DNA of 64,000 nt, taken from Limimaricola sp964022235 (lineage in GTDB: Bacteria; Pseudomonadota; Alphaproteobacteria; Rhodobacterales; Rhodobacteraceae). The number at the start of each line of letters is the position of its first letter. The stretch's first letter is position 1. The notes under the pieces are model-generated. The model ran no database searches. It was not told the DNA's origin and worked only from the letters and a program-made list of their open reading frames with translations. Positions 42,853 to 51,511 of this stretch are shown piece by piece. The position numbers were made by a program, and so were the translations under genes. The DNA lies in contig NZ_CAXHZL010000002.1 of NCBI RefSeq assembly GCF_964022235.1, positions 124,001 through 188,000 on the forward strand, written 5' to 3'.

Positions 42853-44598
42853 ATGCCCGATTTTCTGAATGTCACCACCTCGCTCACCGGCCGTCGCTGG
42901 GTGGGCCCCGCCGCAGAGGCCGACCGCCTCGCCCAGGCCATGGCCCAGGGCTGCGACCTGCCGCTGCCGCTGTGTCATGCCCTCGTCGGGCGCGGTGTCG
43001 CCGCCGAGGACATGGCAAGCTTTCTCGCCCCCACCCTGCGCGACCTGCTGCCCGATCCGCTGTCCCTGCGCGATATGGGTGTCGCGGCCGAGCGCGTCAT
43101 GCAGGCGGTGGAGCGGCGCGAACGTATCGCGATCTTTGCCGATTACGACGTGGATGGCGGATCTTCCGCGGCACTGCTGCTGGTCTGGCTGCGGCAGATG
43201 GGGCTGCGCGCCACGCTATATATCCCCGACCGGATCGAGGAGGGCTATGGCCCCAACACCCCCGCGATGGAGCGGCTCGCGCGCGATCACGACCTGATTC
43301 TCTGCGTCGATTGCGGCACGCTTTCCCACGAGCCGATCGCCGCCGCCAAGGGGGCCGATGTCATCGTGCTCGACCACCATCTGGGCGGTGAGACCCTGCC
43401 CGATGCCCTTGCCGTGGTGAACCCCAATCGGCAGGACGAAAGCGGCGATCTGGCGCATCTGTGCGCCGCGGGCGTGGTGTTCCTGCTGCTGGTGGAGCTG
43501 AACCGGCGGCTGCGCGAGACGGGCAAGCGCGGCCCCGATCTGATGTCGATGCTCGACCTCGTGGCATTGGCCACCGTGGCCGACGTGGCGCCGCTCATCG
43601 GGGTCAACCGCGCACTGGTGCGCACCGGGCTTCAGGTCATGGCCAAGCGGCAGCGCGCGGGCGTCGTGGCGCTGGCCGATGTGGCGGGTCTCGACGTGCC
43701 GCCCACCGCCTATCACTTGGGCTACCTTCTGGGGCCGCGCGTCAACGCGGGCGGACGCATCGGCAAGTCCGACCTCGGCGCGCGGCTTCTGGCCACCGAT
43801 GATCCGCATGAGGCGGCGGCTTTGGCCGAGAAGCTCGATCACCTCAACCGCGAACGCCGCGAGATCGAGGCACGGGTGCGCGACGCGGCGCTGGAGCAGG
43901 CCGAAGCACGCGGCACCGAAGGCCCGCTTGCCTGGGCCGCGGGCGCGGGCTGGCATCCCGGCGTCGTCGGCATCGCGGCGGCCCGGATGAAGGAGGCCAC
44001 CAACCGCCCCGCCGTGGTGATCGGCGTCGAGGACGGTATCGGCAAGGGCTCGGCCCGCTCGGTGCCCGGCATCGACCTCGGGGCCGCGATCCATCGCGTC
44101 GCCGCCGAAGGCCTCCTGCTGCGGGGCGGCGGCCACAAGATGGCGGCGGGCCTCACCGTCGAGGAGAGCAAGATCGAGGCGGCGATGGCGCGGCTCTCGG
44201 AGCTCTTGGAGAAGCAGGGCGCGGGGGCGGGCGGTCCGCGCGACCTGCGTCTCGATTCGGTGCTGATGCCCGGGGCGGCCACGGTCGAGCTGATCGAGCG
44301 GATCGAGACGGCGGGGCCTTTCGGGGCGGCCGCCCCCGCGCCGCGCTTTGCCTTTCCGGACGTGATGATCCTGCACGTGCGCGAGGTGGGGCAAGGCCAC
44401 CTCAAGATCTCCTTCGGCGATGGCCTCGGCGCCAAGCTCGACGGCATCGCCTTTGGCGCGATGGACAGCCCGATGGGGGCGGCGCTGGCCCGTCATGGCG
44501 GCGCGCGGTTCCACCTCGCGGGCAAGCTCGATCTCAATATCTGGAAAGGTCGCCGCTCGGTTCAGCTCAGGCTCGACGACGCCGCTCCGGCCGGTTGA
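42853..44598 (+). CDS. recJ: Single-stranded-DNA-specific exonuclease RecJ
   Basis: A 581-residue DHH-family nuclease. RIAIFADYDVDGGSSAALL, CVDCGTLSHEPIAAAKGADVIVLDHHLGGE (with DHH) and the late GGHKMAAGLTVEE (DHHA1) are all present. It degrades 5'-ended single strands in recombination and mismatch repair. Of normal length. Downstream of hom and glpX. Confidence 0.96.
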   Translation: MPDFLNVTTSLTGRRWVGPAAEADRLAQAMAQGCDLPLPLCHALVGRGVAAEDMASFLAPTLRDLLPDPLSLRDMGVAAERVMQAVERRERIAIFADYDVDGGSSAALLLVWLRQMGLRATLYIPDRIEEGYGPNTPAMERLARDHDLILCVDCGTLSHEPIAAAKGADVIVLDHHLGGETLPDALAVVNPNRQDESGDLAHLCAAGVVFLLLVELNRRLRETGKRGPDLMSMLDLVALATVADVAPLIGVNRALVRTGLQVMAKRQRAGVVALADVAGLDVPPTAYHLGYLLGPRVNAGGRIGKSDLGARLLATDDPHEAAALAEKLDHLNRERREIEARVRDAALEQAEARGTEGPLAWAAGAGWHPGVVGIAAARMKEATNRPAVVIGVEDGIGKGSARSVPGIDLGAAIHRVAAEGLLLRGGGHKMAAGLTVEESKIEAAMARLSELLEKQGAGAGGPRDLRLDSVLMPGAATVELIERIETAGPFGAAAPAPRFAFPDVMILHVREVGQGHLKISFGDGLGAKLDGIAFGAMDSPMGAALARHGGARFHLAGKLDLNIWKGRRSVQLRLDDAAPAG

Positions 44599-44650
44599 TT
44601 GCTGGGGTTTTTTGCCCCCACGGCAATTTCACGGATCGGCGATTTTCCCC

Positions 44651-44679
44651 TTGCGACGCCGAGGCGGTTTCCCTAAACA
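44651..44679 (+). promoter_or_regulatory. Promoter of the tRNA-Glu pair
   Basis: A -35 TTGCGA (44651-44656) and a -10 TAAACA (44674-44679) with a 17-base spacer, 17 bases before the first tRNA. Confidence 0.6.
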
Positions 44680-44696
44680 CCGCCTCACCGACGAGC

Positions 44697-44771
44697 GGCC
44701 CGTTCGTCTATCGGTTAGGACGCTAGGTTTTCAACCTAGAAAGAGGGGTTCGATTCCCCTACGGGCTGCCA
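44697..44771 (+). tRNA. tRNA-Glu (TTC), copy 1
   Basis: A 75-nt cloverleaf with encoded CCA: acceptor GGCCCGT/ACGGGCT, anticodon arm CTAGG-TTTTCAA-CCTAG (anticodon TTC), T arm AGGGG-TTCGATT-CCCCT. The promoter is just upstream. Confidence 0.97.
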
Positions 44772-44837
44772 TCGGTCTCCGCAAGGAGCACATACGGTTC
44801 TAGGTCGCGCGAGCGAAACCGGGACTGTCGTCAGAGT

Positions 44838-44912
44838 GGCCCGTTCGTCTATCGGTTAGGACGCTAGGTTTTCAACCTAGAAAGAGGGGTTCGATTCCCC
44901 TACGGGCTGCCA
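44838..44912 (+). tRNA. tRNA-Glu (TTC), copy 2
   Basis: Identical over all 75 bases to copy 1, 66 bases downstream. No separate promoter is seen in the spacer, so it is probably processed from the same transcript. Confidence 0.97.
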
Positions 44913-45035
44913 CGACGCCTCCCTGCCCTCCCCCTGCCCTTGCGCCAATACCTGCGATGATGCCGCGAGCTTGGTTGTTCCCGTGCGCACGCGGGGATAA
45001 AGCTGCCCCGGTATACCAGACAGGGAGGCCGCGTC

Positions 45036-46454
45036 GTGGCTCAGCAGGACAAAGCGAAGATCGGCCTGATCGGCCTTGGCACCATGGGCAGCGCGCTCGC
45101 GCTCAACATCGCCGAAAAGGGCTTTCCCATCGCGGTCTGGAACCGCCGTGCGGATGTCACTCGCGCCTTTCACGCCGAGGCCGGTGAGCTCGCCGATCGC
45201 ATCACCCCGACCGAGAGCTACGAAGACCTGGTCGCTGCCATCGCAAAGCCGCGCGCGATCATCCTCATGGTGCCCGCGGGCGCGCCGGTGGACGAGCAGA
45301 TCGCGGCGCTGCGGCCCCTTCTCGACGATGACGACATGATCATCGATGCGGGCAATGCCAATTTCCATGACACCAACCGCCGGTCGCGCGAGGCGGAGGG
45401 CAAGCCGTTCTTGGGCATCGGCGTGTCGGGAGGCGAGGCCGGTGCGCGCCATGGCCCCGCGATCATGGGCGGCGGCGAAAAAGAGCATTGGGACCGGGTC
45501 GAGCCGATCCTCACCGCCATCGCCGCCAAGTTCAACGGCGAGGCCTGCTCCGACTGGATGGGCCGCGAGGGGGCCGGCCATTTCGTAAAGGCGGTCCACA
45601 ACGGCATCGAATACGCCGACATGCAGATGATCGCCGAGGTCTACGGCGTGATGCGCGACGGGCTGGGCCTTGAGGCCTCCGCCATCGGCGAGGCCTTCGC
45701 GCGCTTCAACGAGGGCGCGCTGAAGTCCTACCTGATCGAGATTTCCTCGATCGTGACATCGGCTGCCGACAAGCACACCGGTCAGCCGATGATCGATCTG
45801 ATCCTCGACAAGGCGGGTCAGAAAGGCACCGGCCGCTGGACCGCGATCGAGGCGCAGCATCTCGCCGCGCCGATTCCCGCGATCGAGGCCGCCGTGGTGG
45901 CGCGCAACCTGTCGAGCCGCGTGGCTGCACGGCAAGAGGGCGAAGACCTGTTCGGCGCGGCCCCGACCAAGATCCCCGAAGGCGCCGTCTCCGACGAGAT
46001 GCTGGAGCGCGCCCTGATCGCGGGCAAGGTGCTGTGCTACGCGCAGGGCTTCGACATGATTGCGGCGGCCTCCGAGCAGTTCGGCTGGGCGTTGCCGCTT
46101 CCGGCGATAGCGCGGGTCTGGCGCGAGGGCTGCATCATCCGCTCGGCGATGCTCGACGACATGGCCGCCGCCCTGTCCGAGGACGAGGACCGCAACCTGA
46201 TGCTGGCCCCGGTCTTTGCGCGCCACCTGCGCGAAGGCCACGTGGCGCTGCGCGAGCTGGTGGCCATCGGCGCGCGCTTCGGCCACCCGATGCCGGCGCT
46301 ATCCTCGGGGCTGAGCTACTTCGATAGCATGCGCACCGCGCGCGGCACCGCCAACATGATCCAGGCGCAGCGCGACTACTTCGGCGAGCACGGCTTCGAG
46401 CGCCTCGATGGCATCGAGGATCAGCACGGGCCGTGGCACGGCCACGGCGTCTGA
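45036..46454 (+). CDS. gnd: 6-phosphogluconate dehydrogenase (decarboxylating)
   Basis: A 472-residue enzyme starting at GTG (GGGAGG nine bases upstream). IGLIGLGTMGSALALNIAEKG is the coenzyme fold, LGIGVSGGEAGARHGPAIMGGG and GHFVKAVHNGIEYADMQ the 6-phosphogluconate site, GTGRWTAIEAQ later, and the closing FGEHGFERLD...HGPWHG is standard. It gives ribulose 5-phosphate, CO2 and NADPH. Length fits the canonical NADP form. Confidence 0.96.
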   Translation: MAQQDKAKIGLIGLGTMGSALALNIAEKGFPIAVWNRRADVTRAFHAEAGELADRITPTESYEDLVAAIAKPRAIILMVPAGAPVDEQIAALRPLLDDDDMIIDAGNANFHDTNRRSREAEGKPFLGIGVSGGEAGARHGPAIMGGGEKEHWDRVEPILTAIAAKFNGEACSDWMGREGAGHFVKAVHNGIEYADMQMIAEVYGVMRDGLGLEASAIGEAFARFNEGALKSYLIEISSIVTSAADKHTGQPMIDLILDKAGQKGTGRWTAIEAQHLAAPIPAIEAAVVARNLSSRVAARQEGEDLFGAAPTKIPEGAVSDEMLERALIAGKVLCYAQGFDMIAAASEQFGWALPLPAIARVWREGCIIRSAMLDDMAAALSEDEDRNLMLAPVFARHLREGHVALRELVAIGARFGHPMPALSSGLSYFDSMRTARGTANMIQAQRDYFGEHGFERLDGIEDQHGPWHGHGV

Positions 46455-46511
46455 GGCCCCGCACAGACCAACGCCGCCCGCCCTTTCGGGCGCGCGGCGT
46501 CTAACCGGATC

Positions 46512-46544
46512 CGCCGGGCCACCCTATCGGGCGCCCGGCGTTTT
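46512..46544 (+). terminator. Terminator of gnd
   Basis: CGCCGGGC (46512-46519) pairs with GCCCGGCG (46533-46540) and is followed by TTTT. A second hairpin (46469-46498, ACGCCGC/GCGGCGT) lies just before it. Confidence 0.7.
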
Positions 46545-46554
46545 CATGCGTGGA

Positions 46555-46713
46555 TCAGGCGTCGAACGATGTGGAGAACACGTCCCACAGCACCAAGGCC
46601 ACCGTCACGGCGAGCACCGCGCCGAGGTCGAGGCGCGGGATGTGCCACAGCATGATACCCAGAAAGCTCAGGAAAAAGGCCAGTGCCACGTAGGTCATGA
46701 TACGGCTGATCAT
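46555..46713 (-). CDS. 52-residue membrane protein at the end of the TRAP/amidase operon
   Basis: MISRIMTYVALAFFLSFLGIM at the start, then LGAVLAVTVALVLWDVF: two short hydrophobic helices. The ATG overlaps the amidase stop (ATGA at 46710-46713) with GAGGAG upstream, so it is translated by coupling with the amidase. Ends with charged SFDA. Function unknown; similar tiny proteins are easily missed in annotation. Confidence 0.7.
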   Translation of the reverse strand: MISRIMTYVALAFFLSFLGIMLWHIPRLDLGAVLAVTVALVLWDVFSTSFDA

Positions 46714-48071
46714 TGGTCGGTCTCCTCGGACATGAGCCCTTCGAGCCAGCGCGCGGTGCGCAAGAGCCGGGCGTCGTCGCCACGCCGACCGATGAGCTGC
46801 GCGCCCATCGGCAGGCCGGTTTCGGATTGCAGGATCGGCACGGTCACGGCTGGGGTACCGCACAATGTCCAGAGCCCGTTGAAGATCGCGTCGCCGGTGC
46901 TGGCGTGGCCTTCCGGCGCGGGGCCGAGGGCGGCAGGCGCCAGGATCGCGTCGCAGCGCTCGAAGATCTCGTCGAGGCCGGCATAGAGCACATCTGACCA
47001 GTCGAGCGCCGAGATATAATCGCGCGCGGGGATGTCCTTGCCCCGGTCGATGGCGCGGCGCACCTCGTCCGACAGCTGGTCCCTGCCCCGTTTTTCATAG
47101 CCGTAATAGGATTTGGCCATTTCGGCGAGATTGATGCGCTCGCGAATCTCCGCGGCCTCGTCGAAAATTCCCGGCAGCGCCGTCTCGAAGCACTGCTCTC
47201 CCAGCGCCTCGACCAGCTCTTCGAGCGCGGCCGTGGTGTCGGCGTCGGCCCGCTCCCAGCCCGGCGGGCGCAGGAAGGCCAGTGTCGGGCGCACCGGCGG
47301 CTTGGTCATCGCGGTGGCATGCAGGCGCGGCGGCGGCGCGAGGCTGGTCGCGCGGTCGCCTGCGTCAAAGCCATAGAGCGCCTCGGCCAGAAGCGCCGCA
47401 TCCTCGATGGTGCGGGCAAAAACGCCGATCGTGTCGAGGGTCGGCGACTGGCTCAGCACGCCGGTGCGAGGGATCGCTCCAAAGCTCGGCTTGAAGCCCA
47501 CCGTGCCGCAGAAAGCGGCGGGGCGGATCACCGAGCCGCCCGTTTGCGTGCCCACCGCGAGCGGCACCATGCCCGCCGCCACGGCCGCCGCCGAGCCGGA
47601 GGAGGAGCCGCCCGGCGTGCGGGTGGCGTCATGCGGGTTGCGGGTCTTGCCGGGATGCTGGAACGCCAGCTCCGCCGTTACCGTCTTGCCGATGATGATG
47701 GCCCCCGCCGCGCGCAGGCGCGTGACGATGGCGGCATCGGTTTCGGGCACGCGGCCTTCGTCGAGCAGGGTGCCGTTCTGCGTCGGCACCTTCGCCGTAT
47801 CGATCACGTCCTTGAGGGCCACGGGCAGCCCATGCAGCGGCCCGGTAGGCCGCCCCGAACGCCGCAGCGCGTCGAGCGCCTCGGCCTGCTTCATCGCATA
47901 GCCGCCGTCGAGCCAGGCCCAGGCTTGGATCTCGGGCTCCAGCGCCGCGATCCGCTCGAGGCAGGCCTGGACCAGATCGGTGGCGTTGAGGGCGCCACTC
48001 GCCATCCGGTCGCGCAACTCGCGCGCCGAAAGGTCGAGCATCGACACATGGCCCTTCGGCATCGCGGCCAT
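46710..48071 (-). CDS. Amidase (amidase-signature family)
   Basis: A 453-residue enzyme. VALKDVIDT (Lys) and TPGGSSSGSAAAVAAGMVPLAVGTQTGGSVIRPA (both serines) form the amidase-signature triad. It is not GatA, which is present elsewhere in the window. The start MAAMPKGH at 48071 is preferred; a longer start at 48089 overlaps the dctM stop. In an operon with a TRAP transporter, it probably hydrolyses the imported amide or its precursor; substrate unknown. Confidence 0.9.
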   Translation of the reverse strand: MAAMPKGHVSMLDLSARELRDRMASGALNATDLVQACLERIAALEPEIQAWAWLDGGYAMKQAEALDALRRSGRPTGPLHGLPVALKDVIDTAKVPTQNGTLLDEGRVPETDAAIVTRLRAAGAIIIGKTVTAELAFQHPGKTRNPHDATRTPGGSSSGSAAAVAAGMVPLAVGTQTGGSVIRPAAFCGTVGFKPSFGAIPRTGVLSQSPTLDTIGVFARTIEDAALLAEALYGFDAGDRATSLAPPPRLHATAMTKPPVRPTLAFLRPPGWERADADTTAALEELVEALGEQCFETALPGIFDEAAEIRERINLAEMAKSYYGYEKRGRDQLSDEVRRAIDRGKDIPARDYISALDWSDVLYAGLDEIFERCDAILAPAALGPAPEGHASTGDAIFNGLWTLCGTPAVTVPILQSETGLPMGAQLIGRRGDDARLLRTARWLEGLMSEETDQ

Positions 48072-48078
48072 CTTCGGC

Positions 48079-49500
48079 TCACTTCCCATAGAACAGCTCC
48101 GGCAGGCCGAAGACCAGCTGCGGGAAGATATAGACCAGAACCATCGAGACCATGACCATGGCAAGGAACGGCATGATGCCCTTGAAGATCTGCGTCAGGC
48201 GCACTTCCGGCGGGGCGATGCCCTTGAGGTAGTAGGCCGACATCGCCATCGGCGGCGTCAGGAACGAGGTCTGCAGGTTCAGCGCCACGAGGATACCGAA
48301 GAACAGCGGATCGACCCCGAAGATCTCCAGCAGCGGCAGGAAGATCGGCACGAAGATGATGATGATCTCCGACCATTCCAGCGGCCAGCCGAGCAGGAAG
48401 ATGATCAGCTGCGCGAGGATCAGGAACTGGATCGGGGTCAGGTCGAGGCCCGTCACGAACTCCGAGATCAGGTGCTCGCCGCCCAAGTAGGAGAAGACCG
48501 AGGAGAAGATGTAGGAGCCGACGAAGAGCCAGCACACCATCGCGGTGGTCCGCACCGTGAGATAGACGCTCTCGCGCAGTCGCTGGAAGGTCATGGCGCG
48601 GTAGAGCACCGCGAGGATCATGCCGCCCAGCGCGCCGATCGCGGCGGCTTCGGTCGGGGTGGCGAGGCCGAACAGGATCGAGCCCAGCACCGACAGGATC
48701 AGCACCGCCAGCGGGAAGAACGAGGTGAAGAGCATCCACAGGAGCTTGCCCAGCGGCACGTCGGGCACTTCTTCCTTGGTCGGACGCGGTGCGACCGAGG
48801 GCTGCAGGATCGAGCGGCCGATCACATAGGTGAGATACAGCCCCACGAGCACGAGGCCCGGCAGGAGCGCACCGGCATAGAGCCGCACGATCGACACGCC
48901 CGAGGCCGCCGCATAGACGATCAGCATGATCGACGGCGGGATCAGGATGCCCAGCGTGCCGCCCGCGCAGATGATGCCGGTGGCAAACGAGGTGTCGTAG
49001 CGCGCCTTGAGCATGGCGGGCAGCGCCAGAAGGCCCATCAGCGTCACCACGGCGCCGACGATGCCGGTGGCGGTGGCAAAGAGCGCGCAGGTGATCAGCG
49101 CGGCCACACCCATGGAGCCCGGCACGTTCTTGGAGGCGATGTTTAGCGTGGTGAACAGCCGGTCGACGATGTTGGCGCGCTCGACGATGTAGCCCATGAA
49201 CAGGAACAGCGGCACCGCGGTCAGCACTTCGTTCGACATCACCGTATAGGTCTGGTTGATGAAGAGGTCGAAGACGCGGTTGTTGAGAAAGCCGTCGATC
49301 CAGGTCGATGTGCTCTCCCACCAGCTGGCGATCTCGGGGTCGAGCCGGTCGTAGTCGCGCCACATGCGACCGGCGTCGAAATAGGCGAAATAGCCAAAGC
49401 CGATGCCAAGCGCCATCAGCGTGAAGGCAATGGGGAAGCCCAGGAACACCAGGCCGATGAAGACCCCGAGCATGGTCAGGGCGATTTGCGGGTCGGTCAC
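48079..49500 (-). CDS. dctM: TRAP transporter large permease (DctM)
   Basis: A 473-residue membrane protein starting at GTG with GGAGCG upstream. About 12 hydrophobic segments; MSNEVLTAVPLFLFMGYIVERA and LLALPAMLKARYDTSFATGIICAGGTLGILIPPSIMLIVYA are the DctM hallmarks. It is longer than the common 430 residues owing to an insert (FDAGRMWRDYDRLDPEIASWW) after the first helices, a trait of the clade that carries keto acids and other monocarboxylates. Confidence 0.93.
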   Translation of the reverse strand: MTDPQIALTMLGVFIGLVFLGFPIAFTLMALGIGFGYFAYFDAGRMWRDYDRLDPEIASWWESTSTWIDGFLNNRVFDLFINQTYTVMSNEVLTAVPLFLFMGYIVERANIVDRLFTTLNIASKNVPGSMGVAALITCALFATATGIVGAVVTLMGLLALPAMLKARYDTSFATGIICAGGTLGILIPPSIMLIVYAAASGVSIVRLYAGALLPGLVLVGLYLTYVIGRSILQPSVAPRPTKEEVPDVPLGKLLWMLFTSFFPLAVLILSVLGSILFGLATPTEAAAIGALGGMILAVLYRAMTFQRLRESVYLTVRTTAMVCWLFVGSYIFSSVFSYLGGEHLISEFVTGLDLTPIQFLILAQLIIFLLGWPLEWSEIIIIFVPIFLPLLEIFGVDPLFFGILVALNLQTSFLTPPMAMSAYYLKGIAPPEVRLTQIFKGIMPFLAMVMVSMVLVYIFPQLVFGLPELFYGK

Positions 49501-49540
49501 GTGCGTGCGCTCCGTATCAGTTCAACGCGGGGCGAGCGCG

Positions 49541-50128
49541 TCATTTCATGTCCGGGTGTTCGTGTTGCTGCTCGAGCTGCTTCATCAGCAGGGCCTCGGT
49601 CTCCTCGACGTCCTCGGCGGCCTCGAGCCAGACACCGTCGCGCATCGCGAGGATGCAGCGAAACAGCTGGGCCAGGCCCTGGATCGCCAGCAGCACACCG
49701 GCGACGACGATCACCGATTTGAACTGGTAGATCGGCACGCCCGCCGGGCTGTTCACCGAAACCTCGCCAAAGCGCCAGGATTTCTCGGCGTACTTCCAGC
49801 CCGCAAAGATGAGGGCGAACACACCGGGAAAGAAGAAGATGATGTAGAGAAAGCCGTCGACCGCCGCCTGCACTCTGACCGGCCAGAGCCGGTAGAGAAA
49901 GTCGCCGCGGACATGGCCGCCGCGCGACAGCGTATAGGCGCCGCCCAGCATGAACAGCGTGCCGTACATGATGAAGGAGACGTCCAGGGCCCATGGCGTG
50001 GGCGATCCCAGCACGTAGCGCACGAAGACCTCGTAGCTGACCCCGAAGGTCATCAGCACGATGAGCCAGCCGAAGACCTTGCCGAAGGCAGCCGAAAGGG
50101 CGTCGGCGAATTTGATATATCCGAGCAT
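49541..50128 (-). CDS. dctQ: TRAP transporter small permease (DctQ)
   Basis: A 195-residue protein with four membrane helices; FGWLIVLMTFGVSYEVFVRYVLGSPTPWALDVSFIMYGTLFMLGGAYTLSRGGHVRGDFLYRLW is the DctQ signature. It couples the binding protein to the large permease. The C-terminus is acidic (AAEDVEETEALLMKQLEQQ). Confidence 0.92.
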   Translation of the reverse strand: MLGYIKFADALSAAFGKVFGWLIVLMTFGVSYEVFVRYVLGSPTPWALDVSFIMYGTLFMLGGAYTLSRGGHVRGDFLYRLWPVRVQAAVDGFLYIIFFFPGVFALIFAGWKYAEKSWRFGEVSVNSPAGVPIYQFKSVIVVAGVLLAIQGLAQLFRCILAMRDGVWLEAAEDVEETEALLMKQLEQQHEHPDMK

Positions 50129-50190
50129 TCGTGTCCCGTATGGATGAGGGCCCGGCGACGCAGGCGCGTCGCCGGGCGGTCAGGTCAGGC

Positions 50191-51327
50191 TCAGAGGGCG
50201 AGCTTGCCGGGGTAGTAGTGCTCGTAGGCGAGCTGGTAGTCCGGCGAGTTCATCAGCGTGTAGTAGGTCACGCGCTCGACCCATTCGCGCTGGCTGTCGA
50301 GCACGCGCTTCATGAAGTCGTCCTCTTCAAGCTGCGGGATCAGCGCGTCCCAGGCATCGAGCTGTGCCGAGAGGATCTCCTTGGGGGTGCGGCGCACGGT
50401 GACGCCACCCTCGGAGAGGGCCTGCAGGTCGCGCGAGTACTGGTCCAGCGCCTGGGCGCTGTTCGCGGTGGAGGCGGCTTCGACCGAGTGGCGCAGGATC
50501 GCCTGCAGATCGGGGTCGAGATCTTCGAGGAAGCTCTTGGAGAACAGGAACTCGAAGCTCTCGGAGGCCTGGTGGTAGGACGAGAGGTAGTAGTTCTTGG
50601 CCACGTCCTGCGCGCCGAAGCGGCTGTCGGAGGTCGGGTTGTTGAACTCGAAGGCGTCGATCACGCCGCGCTCCATGGCGGGGACGATCTCGCCACCCGG
50701 AAGCTGTGCGACCGACATGCCCATCGACTGCATCAGGTCGGCCGCCAGGCCCACCGTGCGGTACTTCAGGCCCTTGATGTCGTCGACCGAGGCGACCTCT
50801 TTCTTGAACCAGCCAAAGGGCTGCGCCGGCATCGGGAAGCCGAGCATGCCCACCACGTCGAGGCCCATCGTTTCCATCAGCTCGGCGTAGAACTGCTCGC
50901 CGCCGCCGGCGTAGAACCAGCCCAGCATGGTGTCGGCGGAGCCTCCGAACACGGGGCCGGTGCCGAACAGCGAGGCGGCCTTGTTCTTGCCGTACCAGTA
51001 GACCGGCACCGAGTGGGCCATGTCGATGAGACCGTCACTCACCGCGTCCATCACCTGGAACGCCGCGACCACGGCGCCCGCGGGCAGCACGTCGACCTTG
51101 AGACGGCCGCCGGACATCGCCTCGACGCGATCCGCATAGGCCTGCGCCATTTCCTGCCAGATGTCGGAGGCCGGCCACGAGGTCTGAAGCTTGACCACGA
51201 TCGGGCTCTGCGCGAGCACCGCCGGTGCCGCGAGACCGCCTGCCGCGGTGACACCCGCACCGAGCGCGCCTTTGCGCAGGAACGAACGCCGCGAGACCTG
51301 CGTGGTCTTCTTAGGGGTAACTGTCAT
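50191..51327 (-). CDS. dctP: TRAP transporter binding protein (DctP) with Tat signal
   Basis: A 378-residue periplasmic protein. The start MTVTPKKTTQ is set by AGGAG upstream and by the twin-arginine signal SRRSFLRKGALGAGV. VVKLQTSWPASDIWQEMAQAYADRVEAMSGGRLKVDVLPAGAVV is the DctP start; the TGPVFGGSADTMLGWFYAGGGEQFYAEL block resembles the keto-acid binding branch. Tat export implies folding before secretion. Substrate not established. Confidence 0.9.
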   Translation of the reverse strand: MTVTPKKTTQVSRRSFLRKGALGAGVTAAGGLAAPAVLAQSPIVVKLQTSWPASDIWQEMAQAYADRVEAMSGGRLKVDVLPAGAVVAAFQVMDAVSDGLIDMAHSVPVYWYGKNKAASLFGTGPVFGGSADTMLGWFYAGGGEQFYAELMETMGLDVVGMLGFPMPAQPFGWFKKEVASVDDIKGLKYRTVGLAADLMQSMGMSVAQLPGGEIVPAMERGVIDAFEFNNPTSDSRFGAQDVAKNYYLSSYHQASESFEFLFSKSFLEDLDPDLQAILRHSVEAASTANSAQALDQYSRDLQALSEGGVTVRRTPKEILSAQLDAWDALIPQLEEDDFMKRVLDSQREWVERVTYYTLMNSPDYQLAYEHYYPGKLAL

Positions 51328-51511
51328 GAACTCCTCCCAGATATTCTCACTGTGCCACGCACTCCCCCGCATGGCTCAAGCGATCATCTTGGTTTGGGTC
51401 TGCAAAGGCAACTGGTAATTTTTGTTGACCACTTCGCGATGTCGTCTACGCCTTGTTCCTCCGCGCGTGTCCGATATATCTGGCAGGCTCGCATTTTCGG
51501 AGGACAGCCGC

